Below, piece after piece: positions 1 to 11,974 of a DNA stretch of 64,000 nucleotides. How positions within the stretch are numbered: position 1 is the stretch's first letter; the number at the start of each line of letters is the position of its first letter. Origin of the DNA: Whalleya microplaca (Eukaryota; Ascomycota; Sordariomycetes; Xylariales; Xylariaceae); NCBI GenBank assembly GCA_022497155.1, contig MU385767.1, forward strand, positions 186,001-250,000. The letters are read 5' to 3'. The notes under the pieces were generated by a model, which saw only the letters and a list, made by a program, of their open reading frames with translations, had not been told where the DNA came from and searched no databases. The position numbers and the translations under genes were made by a program.

Positions 1-1157
1 ATAAAAAACCTAATCTTCAATAGCTGCATATATTGACTGAATAAAAAGAACAGTGATAAACTATCAACATGTGGCGAACGTGGCTGATGTATCTACCCAT
101 CAATGACGAGAGAGAATGTACACGGACTTTTGGAATACTAGGTTCAGTAGCTTTGATTGGCATGTGTAGCGTAATATTAAACCAAGGGTACCTACTCCCT
201 GACTTCACTTGTTGACTTGGCTTGAATCAAGAGTTGGGTCTCTAGGCCTTAGTTTGGCTACTTTGATTTTGCTTATAATAGCGAAAAATGACTTTACCCA
301 TTACCAAGCATTTTGAAGCTATTCATTCACACTTGTCTACGTATCGTGACCAGTTTCTGGTGGCTCTTGATTGCTAGCTGCTACTTACCTAATCACCCAG
401 CACCCTTTGCTTCTAACCCCGCTGTAGCTTATCACTATGGAATATTCAGAGTTAGAGATTGAGAGGTGCTATTTCAGTGCGTAGCTAATCAAATTATCTC
501 GACAGGTCTGCAGGTGTCCCTCGACTTTGATGCACATCAAGTAATTAAGGTGTGGTCAATGCACAGACTAGGAGATGATTACCCCATATGCGTGGCGATC
601 AGTGGCGATTGCTGTCTGAAATCTGAGTAAGCTATTTCACAGCCAACCGTGTTTGCCTCTCGTTGCAACCATCAGCAAAGCGTTCACCGTCCTTAGACCA
701 TGTTGATAGAGATAGAGAGATATAGCTCTAATATAAAGCTTGCACCTTAACATGGATATGTTAGGCTCTATACATACTTGTGGCTGGGGGCGAATATGAT
801 TAAAGATATATGTACACTGGCTTATACATTTTCTGATCAGTCACTCCCCTTAAATTTTTTTTTTATAGACGTGCTGCTTTACGGGAGTTGATCAGAAGCT
901 TTAACCCCCATATCAATATCTGTAGCACTCAACTCACCAGCTCACTCCTCCAATGCTCCGTACAACTGTAGTCTCAAAACATCCGCATACCCATCATCTC
1001 CAGGCCATGCACCCAGCTTTTAATCATTTCATAAAAAAAACTCGCCAGTAAAGCGAACCTAAGTCTTTCTAAGTGTTATATGTATAGCCACAACTATGTA
1101 CGTACGTATAGCAACAGTTCCGGCGCGGCGCGGGGCATTTCATCATGTATACAGAAA

Positions 1158-1189
<32 letters not shown>

Positions 1190-1508
1190 TCTACCTACAT
1201 ACGTGCCTTGCCTACGCATAGCAAGTCAAGTCGTCCCTCTATCCCGATTCCGTGTCCCGTCTGTCCGTATCCCCTGTCCCCTAGTGTCCGTGCCTGCGGG
1301 TCCCGATCCCGGTGTCGGTTTCGCCATGCCGTGCCGTGCCTTGCTCCCTTACCTGCCAGCTACGCAGTGCTGTCTATCTAACACATGCATAGTTTCTCTT
1401 GCTCCTGCCCTGGTCCCGTCCCGTCCCGGCCTGTCTTGTGATTCGTACATACATACGTTTCCCCCCTCCCAACGCCTTGCTTTATCACCTTAGTCACCAG
1501 CCGATTAA
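1..1508. other. Intergenic region at left edge
   Basis: No gene is supported here. The first kilobase is mixed-composition sequence without a convincing reading frame. Around 1158-1188 there is a CCTG microsatellite, and 1200-1500 is pyrimidine-rich, lying just downstream of the GPI1 stop codon. The overlapping open frames at 1080-1640 are low-complexity Pro/Cys/Leu translations of that C-rich tract and are unlikely to be proteins. Confidence 0.6.
1158..1188. repeat. CCTG tetranucleotide microsatellite
   Basis: About seven perfect CCTG units are followed by CCT. The tract lies in non-coding sequence about 320 bp past the end of GPI1. Confidence 0.9.
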
Positions 1509-3974
1509 TTACCAACCGCCCCTCGCAGCCTTCGCACTCCCATTCCCACCCCCGCCCTTCCGACCATTCGCCTTCCCCCCATCCTTCCCCCCATCCTCAC
1601 CCCCAACACCCCCAAACCCATACGCAGAAGGCGAATACGGATAAGGGTACTTCTTCAGCGGGCGCTCCTTGGCGGGCAGCGAGTTGAGCGCCTCCCACAT
1701 CTCCATGAGGCCGGCGCGGCGCGCGGGCAGCATGCTGTACTGCAGGGAGTAGAGGACCTTGCGGTGGATGGGGGGCACGAAGCGGCCCGTCACCAGGCAG
1801 AAGAGCACGCGAGGGCTCAGGTAGTGCTTGCGGATGCGGTTGCCCATCTGGAAGTACTGGTGGAACATCGCTGTGAAGGTTAGGGGGGTTGGCTGTATGA
1901 GATTACGTTAGATATAATGCATTGCTTTGGAAGATGGATTGGGAGGAAATGGTGGTTTCACGTACCTTGAGGTAGATGATTGAGGTCGGTTGCGAGAAGG
2001 AGGGTGTTGATGGCGTGGTGGTGGTGGTGTTGGTGGTTGTGGAGGAGTGGGAATTAATACTAAGTCTATCTTGGGTATCACAAAGTTCAAAACGAATACC
2101 GCCTACGTGAATTAGTATATGTACAACGTAGGGGCAATGGATATTGATGTGGAAAGGGGAAAAAAAAATTACCTGGAAGACGCCGCGGGTCTTTGGCCCG
2201 GAGCATCAAGGCGAAGAGGGGAAAATGGTTGAGGCAGGAGAGCAGGGTATCGAAGACGGCCTTGAACGAGATGATGACCATGCGCGCGAGGGCGAAGTTG
2301 AGGTAGAAGACGACGACGGTGGGGAGGAGGAAGAACAAGAGCGTGAACAGGATGGTGCCGACGAGCAGCTGGTCGAGGTCGTAGTCGCACGAGTCGACGC
2401 GGTTGCGCAGCACGTTGTACTTCTTGCCCTGGAAGAGCTGGAACAGCGACAGCAGGATGGTCAGCTGCCAGTGGAAGATGCGCGCCGACGCCAGGTAGAA
2501 GCTGTAGATGTGCATCGTCAGCATCGACAGCAGGTCCGAGAACAGCGCGATCGGCATGCTCGCGCCCCCGAAGCTCGAGAACCCGATGAACCACACGATG
2601 TGCGTCAGCAGCGGCTGCAGCGTCGCGATGCAGCTCGACCAATAATCGATGACCCACAGGAACAGGTCCCCCAGGAAAAGCGCCAGCTCGCTGTTCAGCT
2701 TCAGGCCCGCGGGCCAGCCCATGAGCCACGAGATGCTGCTCTGCAGCGCGTTGATCGTGTACTCGCCCAGCAGCATGCTGATCGTGTCGGCCACCCAGTC
2801 GGCGTGTTCGATGATGTAGGTGCCGAGAGCGATGCCGATGATGATGTCGTTGGCCACGAGCCATAAGCTGTTGTAGAAGCGAATGTAGTCGGGGTGGCTT
2901 GTCGTCACGCTCTCCCAGTCGTTCTTCCGCAGCCGTAGCTTGACATACTGCATAGGCCAGTAGCAGAACTGCTGGAGCCGGATCTCGACCTGCTGCGCCG
3001 TAGCCGATACATCCTTGAGCGCGGGAGAATTCGGCCGGGCCCTCCACTCCAATATCAGGAGCAAGATCTCCGCCGTGAACCGATGGCCCAGGAGAAGAAG
3101 TATGAAGAACGTGCGCATGATAGGAAACACGTAGTGAATAATCGTGTCCCAAATCCACAGAATCACGTAGTCTCTCATATTCGTAGCGTGTTCCACCACT
3201 CGCTCGGACACACTAAGAACGCGCTTGGGTCGGGTGCCTATCAGCGAGACGTTCTTCTGCAGGAGGTGCTCGAGCTCCCACGTCCAGTTGATCTGGTTGA
3301 CGATCCTCGGAAGGGCCCTATCCTTCGGGGACGGCGCATGCTTCACAACCGAATGCTGCTTGAGCTTCTCGACCAGGTAACGCTTCTTCCGCCTGGCCTT
3401 GCGCTCTTCCTTCTCATCCTCCGCCTCGGAACTGTCGGACGCGTGGTATAGCGAGTGCTCCTCCTTGTCGGCCAGTGAGAGCGCGATCGGATCCAGGGAG
3501 ATGTACTGCATGCGACTGGGAATGGGCCTTTCGAATAGGATGAGCTGGATGCTCGATGCTCTCAAGCAGGTGACCTCGGGAACGCGCTGCGAGGGCCCCG
3601 TAACCGCCTGTACCCACGACGGGTCGTAGTCGAAGCCGGGCTCGCGATTCGTGACGCCGAGAACGTGCATGGAAGACTCCCCGCAGAGCTCGAATATCCT
3701 CGGGACCGCGTGAGGCGCATTCCGCAGCAGGATGGCCGTCTGCAACGCATTCTCGACATTTCTCGGCTACGGAGGCGTCAGTGTCGGCAGCAAGGGAAAT
3801 GGGCACACGCGGGTTTCATAGCAGAAGCGGATCGCTCACGGCAACGTGGTCCAAGACGGCGACCACGACGACATCCCGGGACGAATTTCTCCAACCGACG
3901 ATGACACCGGGAAGATGGGACCTCTCGATGTCGACCGGCCAGAATACCCTCATCAGTCCATCGTGCTCTGGCAT
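1509..3974 (-). CDS. GPI1: GPI-GlcNAc transferase subunit Gpi1 (PIG-Q family)
   Basis: Subunit of the ER-membrane complex that transfers GlcNAc from UDP-GlcNAc to phosphatidylinositol, the first step of GPI-anchor synthesis. Four exons rebuilt: 3974-3840, 3766-2173, 2102-1966 and 1892-1509 (749 aa). The introns are 70-73 nt; the first has a GTGAGC donor and a CTGAC branch site. The N-terminus carries the family-typical FWPVDI and VIVGWRNS segments. The centre has several hydrophobic helices (such as the stretch near HRFTAEILLLILEWR), and the last exon has the conserved MFHQYF, HYLSPRV and LYSLQYSMLPARRAG blocks. The third acceptor at 1893 was chosen because it gives PLTFTAMFHQYF in frame. A Ser/Thr-rich insert in exon 3 and a Gly-rich C-terminal tail after the conserved core are lineage-specific. 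Identification is by family knowledge; there are no sequence oddities in the core. Confidence 0.93.
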
Positions 3975-4097
3975 GACCGGGCGGCGCCAGAGCACCCCAG
4001 CTAGAAGGAGCCCCTGCGCCTGAGTTGTTCTCGAGCCGATATGCCAAGGCTGGGGGATCGCGGGTGCTATATAGGGGGGGGAAGACGGTCTATCAGC

Positions 4098-4501
4098 TTA
4101 TATTGTCTTTTGTAGAGTATATCGCGGAACGGGAAGAAGAAGAAGTATCCGGCATACCTGGTTGATCTCGACTCGAGCAATGTACTGCACGGGGATGAAG
4201 ACGAGGAGGAAGGCAAGGCTTAGGAACACGAAGGCCTGGGCAGCGCGAACCTAAGGAGAGAGGGCCAAGAGTTAGAGAGACAAGCTTTCCGGGGGGGTGG
4301 GCGTCTACCAAGCTTTATAGAGCGCTCTTAGTTGAGGGAGGGCAGGGCAGGGGGGCAGGGGGGCAGGGCATATGTCCTCACGATAACACCCTTATCCCAA
4401 GCAAAGATGGCCAATTCGTAGAGTCGAGTGACCAGATCCCATCTAGCAGTGATGTAGCCGGCTACGAAGATGGCAAGGGTGAGGACGGAAAAGGGGTGCA
4501 T
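4098..4501 (-). CDS. Small conserved-looking membrane protein, 90 aa
   Basis: Two exons: 4501-4382 and 4250-4098, with a 131-nt intron (GTGAGG donor, CTTAG acceptor). The product starts MHPFSVLTLAIFVAGYITAR and has two hydrophobic helices, one at residues 4-18 and one around residues 45-60 (FVFLSLAFLLVFIPV). They are separated by an amphipathic stretch with WDLVTRLYELAIFAWD. I recall short fungal proteins of this style but cannot name a function. A GTATGC sequence near 4160 could be a further donor, so the last about 19 residues are uncertain. It lies about 120 bp upstream of GPI1 on the same strand. The start is the first ATG in frame, just after a long pyrimidine-rich 5' region (reading the minus strand, a purine-rich leader). 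Confidence 0.6.
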
Positions 4502-6466
4502 ATAGGTAGGTCGCTTGGTTATTGTGATCCGAGTCGCATCCCTAAAGCTTCTTCTAGGAGGAGTTCTGCTATATCTAGACTCTTTTGTTTTTGTAATCGA
4601 CAAAGAAACAGTTGAAGATATTCTACTACGTGTATATCCGGTAGTTGCGACAGCAATCTATTGTTCTTGTTCTTGTTCTTCTTCTTGTTATTCTGCTTTT
4701 TCTTCTTCTTCTTCTTGTTCTCCTCTCCTTCGTTCGGTTGGGTATAAATCGATGGGGGCACTTCGAGAAGGGCAAGTCGCACCGCGTATATGCGCCGGCC
4801 TCGTTATCGGGATTCTTTTTTTTTCTTCTTTTGCTTATCGCGGGTCGCACACGACTGGGATTTCCGAGACACAAGCCAGATGTTGTGTCCCAATGACTGC
4901 TCGACGGTTCGTATCGGTCGTGTGTGGTGGTGTGTAGATGTGTGGATGTGTGGATGTGAGTGGATGGTGAACGGCGGATTGGTAATGAGTAGTAGTTACG
5001 CAATATCACGAGGTGTCGAGATTCGAGATTGAAGATTGGAGATGTCCAGATTCCAGATTCCAGATTCCAGATTCGAGATTTGACGGGATGTTCTGTGATC
5101 ATGCGATTTGTTTTGGGGATAGCTTAATTGTTGCGGCCCCTTGCAGATTTGCAGAGTTGCATTGCGTGTACGCGCGGCTCTGGTGGGATCGTGAAAACAC
5201 GAACCGAATTGTAAAACAATAAAAAAAAATAAAAAAAGAAAGCAGCCAGCCAGTCGCCAGTGCCGGAATTAATTGGTGAACTAATTGGTGAATTAATTGG
5301 TGTTCTGGTGATGAAGTGGATTAACTACTGTACATCAATTGGATTAGCAATTGGGTATGGCGTATTTAGCAGGTTAGCTGGCAGGTTAGCAGGTTGATTG
5401 ATTGACGTATGTCAGATGGTCCTGATTGGCCACGAATAAATAGAAAAGGGACTCGAATCAACTTGATCCGACCGTCTGTCTACGCTTCTAGACAGCACAA
5501 GCACCACTTGAGCACCTACTATAATAATAATAATAACTGCAATGATTATTATTACAGCACCGAGACTTCTGGTGTAGGTGTAGGTGTAATAGGTGATGTA
5601 TTATGTATCCCCAACCCCCTTGATGTGAGGTCTTCTCTGCCCACCATCCCCTTGAATAAAAAAAAAAAAATAAACCGGTTCTTGTCCCGGTCCAACGGTC
5701 CAATGCAACGACTTCACCTTGAAATTGAAATTTGAACAAGCCATCCCACTCCAAATGAAGAAAGAGGCTTTCAACATTTGTCCCGGTTGGATTTATATGA
5801 AATGAAATAGCATGCAACAATAAAATGCCGGCCTTGTGGTATTATTGTCTGCAATATCGGATATGTATGGCGAGTATGTATGGGCTGGAGGCACTCATGC
5901 CACTCATGAGTGGTGAAACTGGAGCTGACTTGAAATTGGACGGTTCCTGAGTTGGGGAGGCTTATATATACATATAATAATAATAATAATAATACCTAGT
6001 ATTTCGAGTGTGCGTGTGTGCAAGTGAGAGAGAGAGGAGCTTGTTGATCTAACCTAACCTAGGGTATTTTTCGAACGATGAATGCGAGCTTTTTCTCCCC
6101 TCATTCCTTGAGGCTAACCGGCCGAGTCGTTGCCTATTTTATGTAATTACAACCCTGGCGGCCTGGAGGGTCTTGTAATGTGCGCCAAGTTCCAACCATC
6201 CTTCCCATTCTGCTCAGCCTCACCCAGCTGAGCTAGGAAATAACATGCGTAGATATGTATGCAAACGTCAGCATCACGCAGGGTCCAGAGACAACAGCAT
6301 TAGGCTTTTACGCAGTACGCGGGAGTGATCAGCGTCAGCGGCCCGTTGCCGCCCATCTGGGCATACTCTGTTTGATGGAGCGATCCGGGAACTCGGCACC
6401 TGCACATACGTTCTGTTCCAGTTCGGTTCCAGTTCGATCCATGTGCGGCAGCGGCACTGCAATAAA
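4502..6466. other. Intergenic region
   Basis: Nearly 2 kb without a supported gene. Notable contents are a TTC/TTG-rich tract at 4660-4740, stacked copies of a TCCAGAT/GATT word at 5020-5085, repeated ATTAATTGGTGAA-like words at 5265-5300, and TAA trinucleotide runs near 5520 and 5974-5993. It probably contains the promoter and leader of the small membrane-protein gene and the 3' region of MDM35. Confidence 0.55.
5974..5993. repeat. TAA trinucleotide microsatellite
   Basis: Perfect run of about six TAA units in non-coding sequence. Confidence 0.85.
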
Positions 6467-6913
6467 TTATTTCCGCTTCATGTGGACGGCGTCGTTCTCC
6501 TTGTTGTCCTCGCGTGCCTCGTCCAGAAGCTTGTCTATGCCCCGTTCCTTGAGAGCGACCTGTGAAGAAGGGTGCCGGCAGTCAGTGAGTGGGTGACGAC
6601 AACCACGTCTTCCGATGCAAGCCACCTACCTTAAGACATCTCTGGTAGTCCTTGAAGAGATTGATACACTCGTTATCATCTGCCTTTCCGTTGCCTCGAA
6701 GATATTCTGGCAGTGTGAGTGTGAGTGTGAGAGAGAACAGACAAAGAAGTAGGACGGGAATGGCAAGATCAACATACTCTCGCTGTACCACTTAAGAAAG
6801 CAAGTGTCATATCGTCTATCCCCCGTCAGCTTGGTGTAAGTCCCTGGTCGTAAAAGCGCTGCGCATACATACTCTTTCACTTCATTGCACTCCGGGGCAA
6901 GCGAAGCCGACAT
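6467..6913 (-). CDS. MDM35: Mdm35/TRIAP1 family twin-CX9C intermembrane-space protein
   Basis: Small soluble protein of the mitochondrial intermembrane space. In yeast it partners and stabilises Ups-family lipid-transfer proteins. Four exons: 6913-6873, 6815-6778, 6706-6630 and 6559-6467 (82 aa). The reading joins MSASLAPECNEVKE, RYDTCFLKWYSE, KYLRGNGKADDNECINLFKD and the remainder ending in HMKRK. The cysteines sit in two CX9C pairs (C9/C19 and C40/C50), as expected for Mia40-imported helical hairpins. All introns have GT-AG ends, and the first has a CTGAC branch site. The frame is continuous only when all three introns are removed. Confidence 0.93.
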
Positions 6914-7732
6914 GTTGACAGAAATAACTGGCTCTAGGTTTCTCGAAGTTGAACTACATCAGCAAGACAGTCGATATGTGAGAATGGTTCTTGGTGTTGG
7001 CCATGCTTTTTATTGGAGTTATGAACTGTGTAGGTTAGAGGCAGCTGACCTAGCTAGGTACCTACTAATAATGGCAGGGTGGCAGGGTGGCAGAGTGGGT
7101 AGGAGGATAGCAGCCTTATCGTTATCTTAGCGTGATCTAAGCTCAGATGGTGCTGTACTTCTGTACTTGAGCAATACATGTATATGTATGTACATGCAAG
7201 TCTCGAAGTGACTCCTCTGAGTTGTATACAATCATACATACAAACAACAGGTGTTATACAGGCAAGTTCGAGCCATCTAGGTTAGTAGTTGGGATTGTGC
7301 CATACAATTGTATATAATGCCGGACTTAAGATCAAATTAGTATTCAGGTATGTAGTGAATGATAGATTCTCAATTTCAGCACCTATCTGCCACTTACAAT
7401 ATGCGTCATACGTGGTAACAATACCTAGGTATATATGATGGAGTATGTACCACTAGATCTTTGTTATTGCAAAGTACCGGTACTTATCTACATGCATGCC
7501 AAGTGCGATGCGGCCCTAGCTCCCCCGACCCGACCGCCGACCCGACCTTCGACCCTGTGAATTTTTTTGAATTGGGTATTACCATAACGGCGCATCCTGC
7601 CAAACTCCAACCTCCAAACCGATTTCTGTCAACGGTTCACGGTTTTACGGTTCACGGTTTAACGGTTCACGTCGCATCATTGATAACACAGCGACCAACG
7701 CAGCGACCAACGCAGCGACCAACGCAGCGACC
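6914..7732. promoter_or_regulatory. Divergent intergenic region between MDM35 and RRP6
   Basis: This 819-bp interval separates the start codons of MDM35 (-) and RRP6 (+) and must hold both promoters. I see no clear TATA box. The RRP6-proximal part contains repeated CGGTTCACGGTTT words (about 7630-7671) and then a 12-bp tandem repeat that runs into the ATG. Confidence 0.6.
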
Positions 7733-7733
7733 A
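7689..7733 (+). repeat. 12-bp tandem repeat abutting the RRP6 start codon
   Basis: Three perfect copies of CAGCGACCAACG plus a fourth partial copy CAGCGACCA, whose last A is the A of the RRP6 ATG. It probably lies in the 5' leader. Confidence 0.9.
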
Positions 7734-10496
7734 TGGATTCCTCCCTGGACTTCAAGTCCGTCCAGGAGAAGATCCAGGGCGCTCTCCTCGCTGCCACCAG
7801 ACTAACCAACCAGATCGCCGCCGAAGACCTCGACTTCCAGCGAACAAGCGATCCCGTTGTCGCAGAGCAGCTCGACGAGGCCTCCTCCAGACTACTCTCT
7901 TTCGCCTCGTCGCTCCTCACCTCTGCCGCCAATAGCACGGATCTCAAGGTCCCACAGCTCGAGGATGGAGAGGATATCGACGTCCATTGGTCCCGCATCG
8001 TGGATATCGTCGATACCCAGCTCGAGAAAGCCGATACCTGCCTGGACGAATACACTGGCCTTATTAAGAGGAAGTCTGCGCCCACCGAGCAATCAGATCC
8101 GCCCCAGAAGAAAACCACGTCTACCCTTGATCACTCCATGCGCAACGCCAATATTGTCAAGCCGCAGAATGCCTTCGAGATAAAACCGGACAATCACAGC
8201 GCGGGCCCCTGGAAGCCGTTGCTCACCAAGAAGCCCCATGCGCTTGTGCCCCTGGAGCAGAGTTTGGGAACATTCAAGAATGAGATTCAAACAACCCAGT
8301 ACGACTACACCCTAATCCTGTCTTGTTTTTTACAACAAGTGGCAGGCAGTCAAGTGCCGCTCACGCCCAGTCAGAAGAATTCAAGGCGCGTGAGGCGAAA
8401 GAAGAACCGTCAAAAGCTGGAAGGTCTTAGTTCTATTCAAAATGCTAACGGGTCTTCCAGATACAAGCATCCCTATGAAACCGAGATCCTCGAGCTCGAA
8501 TACCCAGCTACCGTCTTCAGAGCGAATGAGCCTATCAAGTATCAACCTGTGGAAACCACGGCGGCCACCTTCGTTGATACTTTCGAAGGCGTCCTGGAGA
8601 TGCTTGAGGAGCTAAAAGGGGCGTCCGAGATTGCCATCGATACCGAGCACCATGATGCCAGAACATATTCGGGCCTACTCTCGCTCATGCAGATCAGCAC
8701 CCGTGAGAAGGATTGGATAGTTGACACTCTGCGGCCGTGGCGCCGCAAGCTAGAGGTTCTCAATGAGGTGTTCGCCGATCCTAAGATCATCAAGGTCAGT
8801 GAGCAGGTTCCATCGCGTCCTCTATATCGTGAGATCTCATTTTCATTTAATTTATTTTACTCCAGGTACTACACGGCTCCTACATGGATATCATCTGGCT
8901 CCAACGAGATTTGGGTCTTTACATTGTTGGGCTTTTCGATACCTTTGAGGCCGCATTAGCCCTCCAGTACCCTATGAAAAAACTCTCATATCTTCTCAAG
9001 CGCTTCGTCGACTTTGACGCAGATAAAAAGTACCAGCTAGCTGATTGGCGGATACGGTAGGAAATCTCACCTCAGTCACGTTGTGAATTGCTAAGCTAAA
9101 CTCATGTACCAGCCCGTTACCCGAGGAGATGTTCTACTACGCTCGTTCGGATACCCACTTCCTGCTCTACGTCTATGACAATATGCGCAATGAGCTGTTG
9201 AACCAGGGTACGCAAGAGGAAGGGCAAAACCTGATGCGCCATGTCCTCGACAGGTCCAAGGCGACATCCCTGCGACGGCATGAACAGTACGCCTATGACG
9301 CCGAAGGAGGCCAGGGTCCGCTTGGGTGGTATAACGCGCTCATCAAAAATTCGTCAGGCACGTTATCGAGGGAGCAGTTCGCCGTATTTCGGGCCGTCCA
9401 CAAGTGGCGAGACGAGGTAGCCCGTCGTGAGGACGAAGGCGCGCTCTACGTGATGGGCAATTCGACGCTGTTCAGCATCAGTCGAAGTATGCCACCTGAC
9501 CCGAAGGCCCTGCACAGCCTACTACACACCGCGTCTTATATAGCTAAACGAGCGGTATCCGAATTGTTCCAGATTATCGCGAAAGCTAAAGAAGAAGGTG
9601 CGAATGGACCTACTCTCGGGGAAATCATTCGCAAGAATGCACCACCCACGACGGGCATCGGCGAGGTCGCGAAAGCGGTCTTCCCTAAACTGAAAGCCAG
9701 CAGTGAAGGAATCATGGACGTGAAAGACTTGGTCTCGCAAACTTCCCAATTGTGGGGTAAGGTTGCGTTGAGCAGTCGGTGGGAGAAACCATCCAAAACA
9801 GAGGCCCCGAAAAACATCCAGTTCGAGCTGCCTTGGGCTCGCTTTGTGCGGGCTGGTAGGCTGGTAGACGAACTCGACGCGCGGGAGTCACCTACGACTG
9901 CCAAGGCGCAAGCGGAAGCCGATAAACCAGCCCAGGAGGACCAGAGCGCAGTCGAAGAGGCACCTGTCGATGACGAGTTCACGCTGAAAGCCGGTCTGCT
10001 GAAGCGTAAGGCGCCTCCTCAAGCCGAATCAGAGTCCGACTCAGATGAAGGCGACAACCAGACGCCAGCCAAGCCCGAGCCCGAGCCCGAGACCGAACCC
10101 GAGCGCGGCGCGGAGGAGATCGCTCTCGACGACAGCTCCGACGAGCGGAAAGCGCGAAAGGCAGCCCGTAAGAAGGCCCGCAAGGAGCGCAAGAAGGCTA
10201 AGGCCCTGGCTCGGCGCCCCAAAGGGCCTTCCTCCACGGAGGACACGAACGCGAACACTAACGCGAAAGGGGAGGGCCTAGACTACGACGACAACGACGA
10301 CGAGGAGGAAGAGGAGGAGCAGCAGCCCTTCGACTACAGCAAGGCTAAATCCGTCCTCAAGGCCTCCCGCGCTAACGGCGGCAAGACGCCGCAGAAGGCG
10401 AGGTTTAATCCGTATGGATCGTCGGCTGATGGACCGAAGCCTGCGCGGCGGATGCATGGCGAGAAGGCTGGGAAGAGCGCTACGTTTAGGAAATGA
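7733..10496 (+). CDS. RRP6: Nuclear exosome 3'-5' exoribonuclease Rrp6 (EXOSC10)
   Basis: Distributive RNase D-type nuclease of the nuclear exosome, acting in rRNA and snoRNA maturation and RNA surveillance. Four exons: 7733-8298, 8461-8794, 8866-9056 and 9113-10496 (824 aa). The N-terminal part corresponds to the PMC2NT region. The DEDDy exonuclease follows, with Exo I D249 and E251 in IAIDTEHHD, Exo II GSYMDIIWLQRD and Exo III YYARSDTHFLLYVYD. An HRDC-like segment comes next (HKWRDEVARREDEGALYVMG), then an acidic and basic low-complexity tail (PEPEPETEPE, KARKAARKKARKERKKAK). Intron 1 is exactly 162 nt and has no in-frame stop, so retention would insert 54 residues. Splicing is preferred because it restores TTQYKHPYETEI, the conserved entry to the nuclease domain, and has a TGCTAACG branch site. 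Confidence 0.95.
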
Positions 10497-11678
10497 GGCG
10501 CTGCTTCATGATGCCGGAGGCTAGGGGTTGGATTGTATGCTGCTTATGTATCCGAGTACGATGGATGCATTGATAGATAGGACCATCGTCTCCCCTGTGT
10601 GCAGGCTTTCTGGTAAGTGTGAAGGCATTTAGTCGCATTGCATTGCTACGGAGTTCGCGGCGTTCGGATGGTAGCTGGGTGGATAGAGCCCAGCTAGCAC
10701 ATATACTTAGACCATTGATTGCATTAGGGGAGGGCATACATGTCATGTTGAGATAGATGGATTGAGGATGCGTATGTAGGATGTACAGAGGACCCGATGC
10801 GCTTGCGCGGGGCTGTTACAGAGATAATTTGATGATTCCTTAGCTGGAGGATGTTTGTGGTTCTTGGATGAATGTGTGTGTGAATACATGTACGTAAATG
10901 TATTGTTTGGTTCTAGGTGGCATATACTGTATGCACCTCTTGCTGTAAATAGGTATTCCCATGATGTCGTTACGGATAATCAAATGCCACTACTACATGT
11001 AAATGCCGTGCTTACAAGACATTGAGGCTCAACGGTGCCGCCGCTCATGATCAGGACATTACGTCCTACTAATCTTTCTAAGTTTTGGTTTCATCGTTAG
11101 TCTAGTAGTCTGGTAGTGGTTAGAGCTGGGTCAGCAAGGCAAGGGATGAGAATAGATAGATTTCTTGTATTGGAACCTAGCTTTGATCATCATCCAGCAA
11201 TGGTTAGGCATCGGGATCTTCAGTCATGATAATGAAAAAAGGGATGACACATGGGAATGCCCATTTTCTGTTGATGGCGTTTTCTGAGTACACGTGGAAG
11301 AGTCGGAAAGTAATATGTCTCGGTCTGAAATTCGACAACGACTAATTCTCCTTGTACGAGAAGCCATTCCTTGGCAACCTGGGGAATGCAACCATGATGG
11401 AATGGACATCATCGCCTGAGAGTAAGACATTAACGCCACGAGATGAGCGATCGCGAGGCATGTAAGGGGTAATCAACCACCCGTACTATCTTCGACATTT
11501 TCTACGATCACGGTCCACATTCTCAGTGCCACTCCTCGATATAAGAAGCTACCCACTGCCCATCTTCTCCAGAAGCAGAGAATCGGGTTCACACACATCG
11601 AAATCCACCTATCACACATACAAGAAGACTGAAGCATTGCCATATTACACACCACCCCCACGCCACCCCTCAGCCAAA
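10497..11678. other. Intergenic region
   Basis: No supported gene. Open frames here are short and lack any family signal. The last 200 bp before 11679 form the probable promoter and leader of the small secreted protein gene. Confidence 0.5.
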
Positions 11679-11974
11679 ATGCGGAAAACAGCCTTCCTCG
11701 TCTTACTCAACGTCGCCTTGTAAGTCGTCTTTCTCTACGCTCACTCATTTCCGTCCTTCCCACTCTGCGCAATCACCTACCCAGAAAAAACTGACATAGC
11801 CGCAGTGGCATCTCGGCGGTGCCCTCTTTCGCCAACAAGTTTCTTGGCAGGAATGTCGACCACGTCGTCGGCACTAGACAGGATGGAGGGAGTTGTGCTG
11901 ATGGATGCACGCCCACGCTTTGTAACCTGAAGGTTGTTGGTGACCAGTGCGTCGGGTGTCCTGGTTGTTCTTGA
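11679..11974 (+). CDS. Small secreted cysteine-rich protein, 69 aa
   Basis: Two exons: 11679-11719 and 11806-11974, with an 86-nt intron (GTAAGT donor, CTGAC branch, CGCAG acceptor). The precursor begins MRKTAFLVLLNVALFGISAV, a good signal peptide with a short basic N-region, hydrophobic core and small residues before the probable cleavage site. The mature part is about 48 residues. Its last 29 contain six cysteines in the order SC, GC, LC, QC, GC, GC, ending GCPGCS. Six cysteines in so short a mature chain suggest a disulfide-stabilised extracellular peptide. I do not recognise the family. Possible roles include an effector-like or antimicrobial peptide, but that is inference from architecture only. 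Confidence 0.7.

Noticed and set aside
1080..1868. Possible Pro/Cys-rich gene at 1080-1640 on the plus strand
   Set aside because: Driven by the CCTG microsatellite and C-rich DNA; it overlaps the 3' end of GPI1 and has no signal peptide or domain.
2144..3158. Large open frames overlapping GPI1 on both strands
   Set aside because: Low-complexity Gln/Glu/Arg translations of the GC-rich GPI1 exon; the Gpi1 frame explains the sequence.
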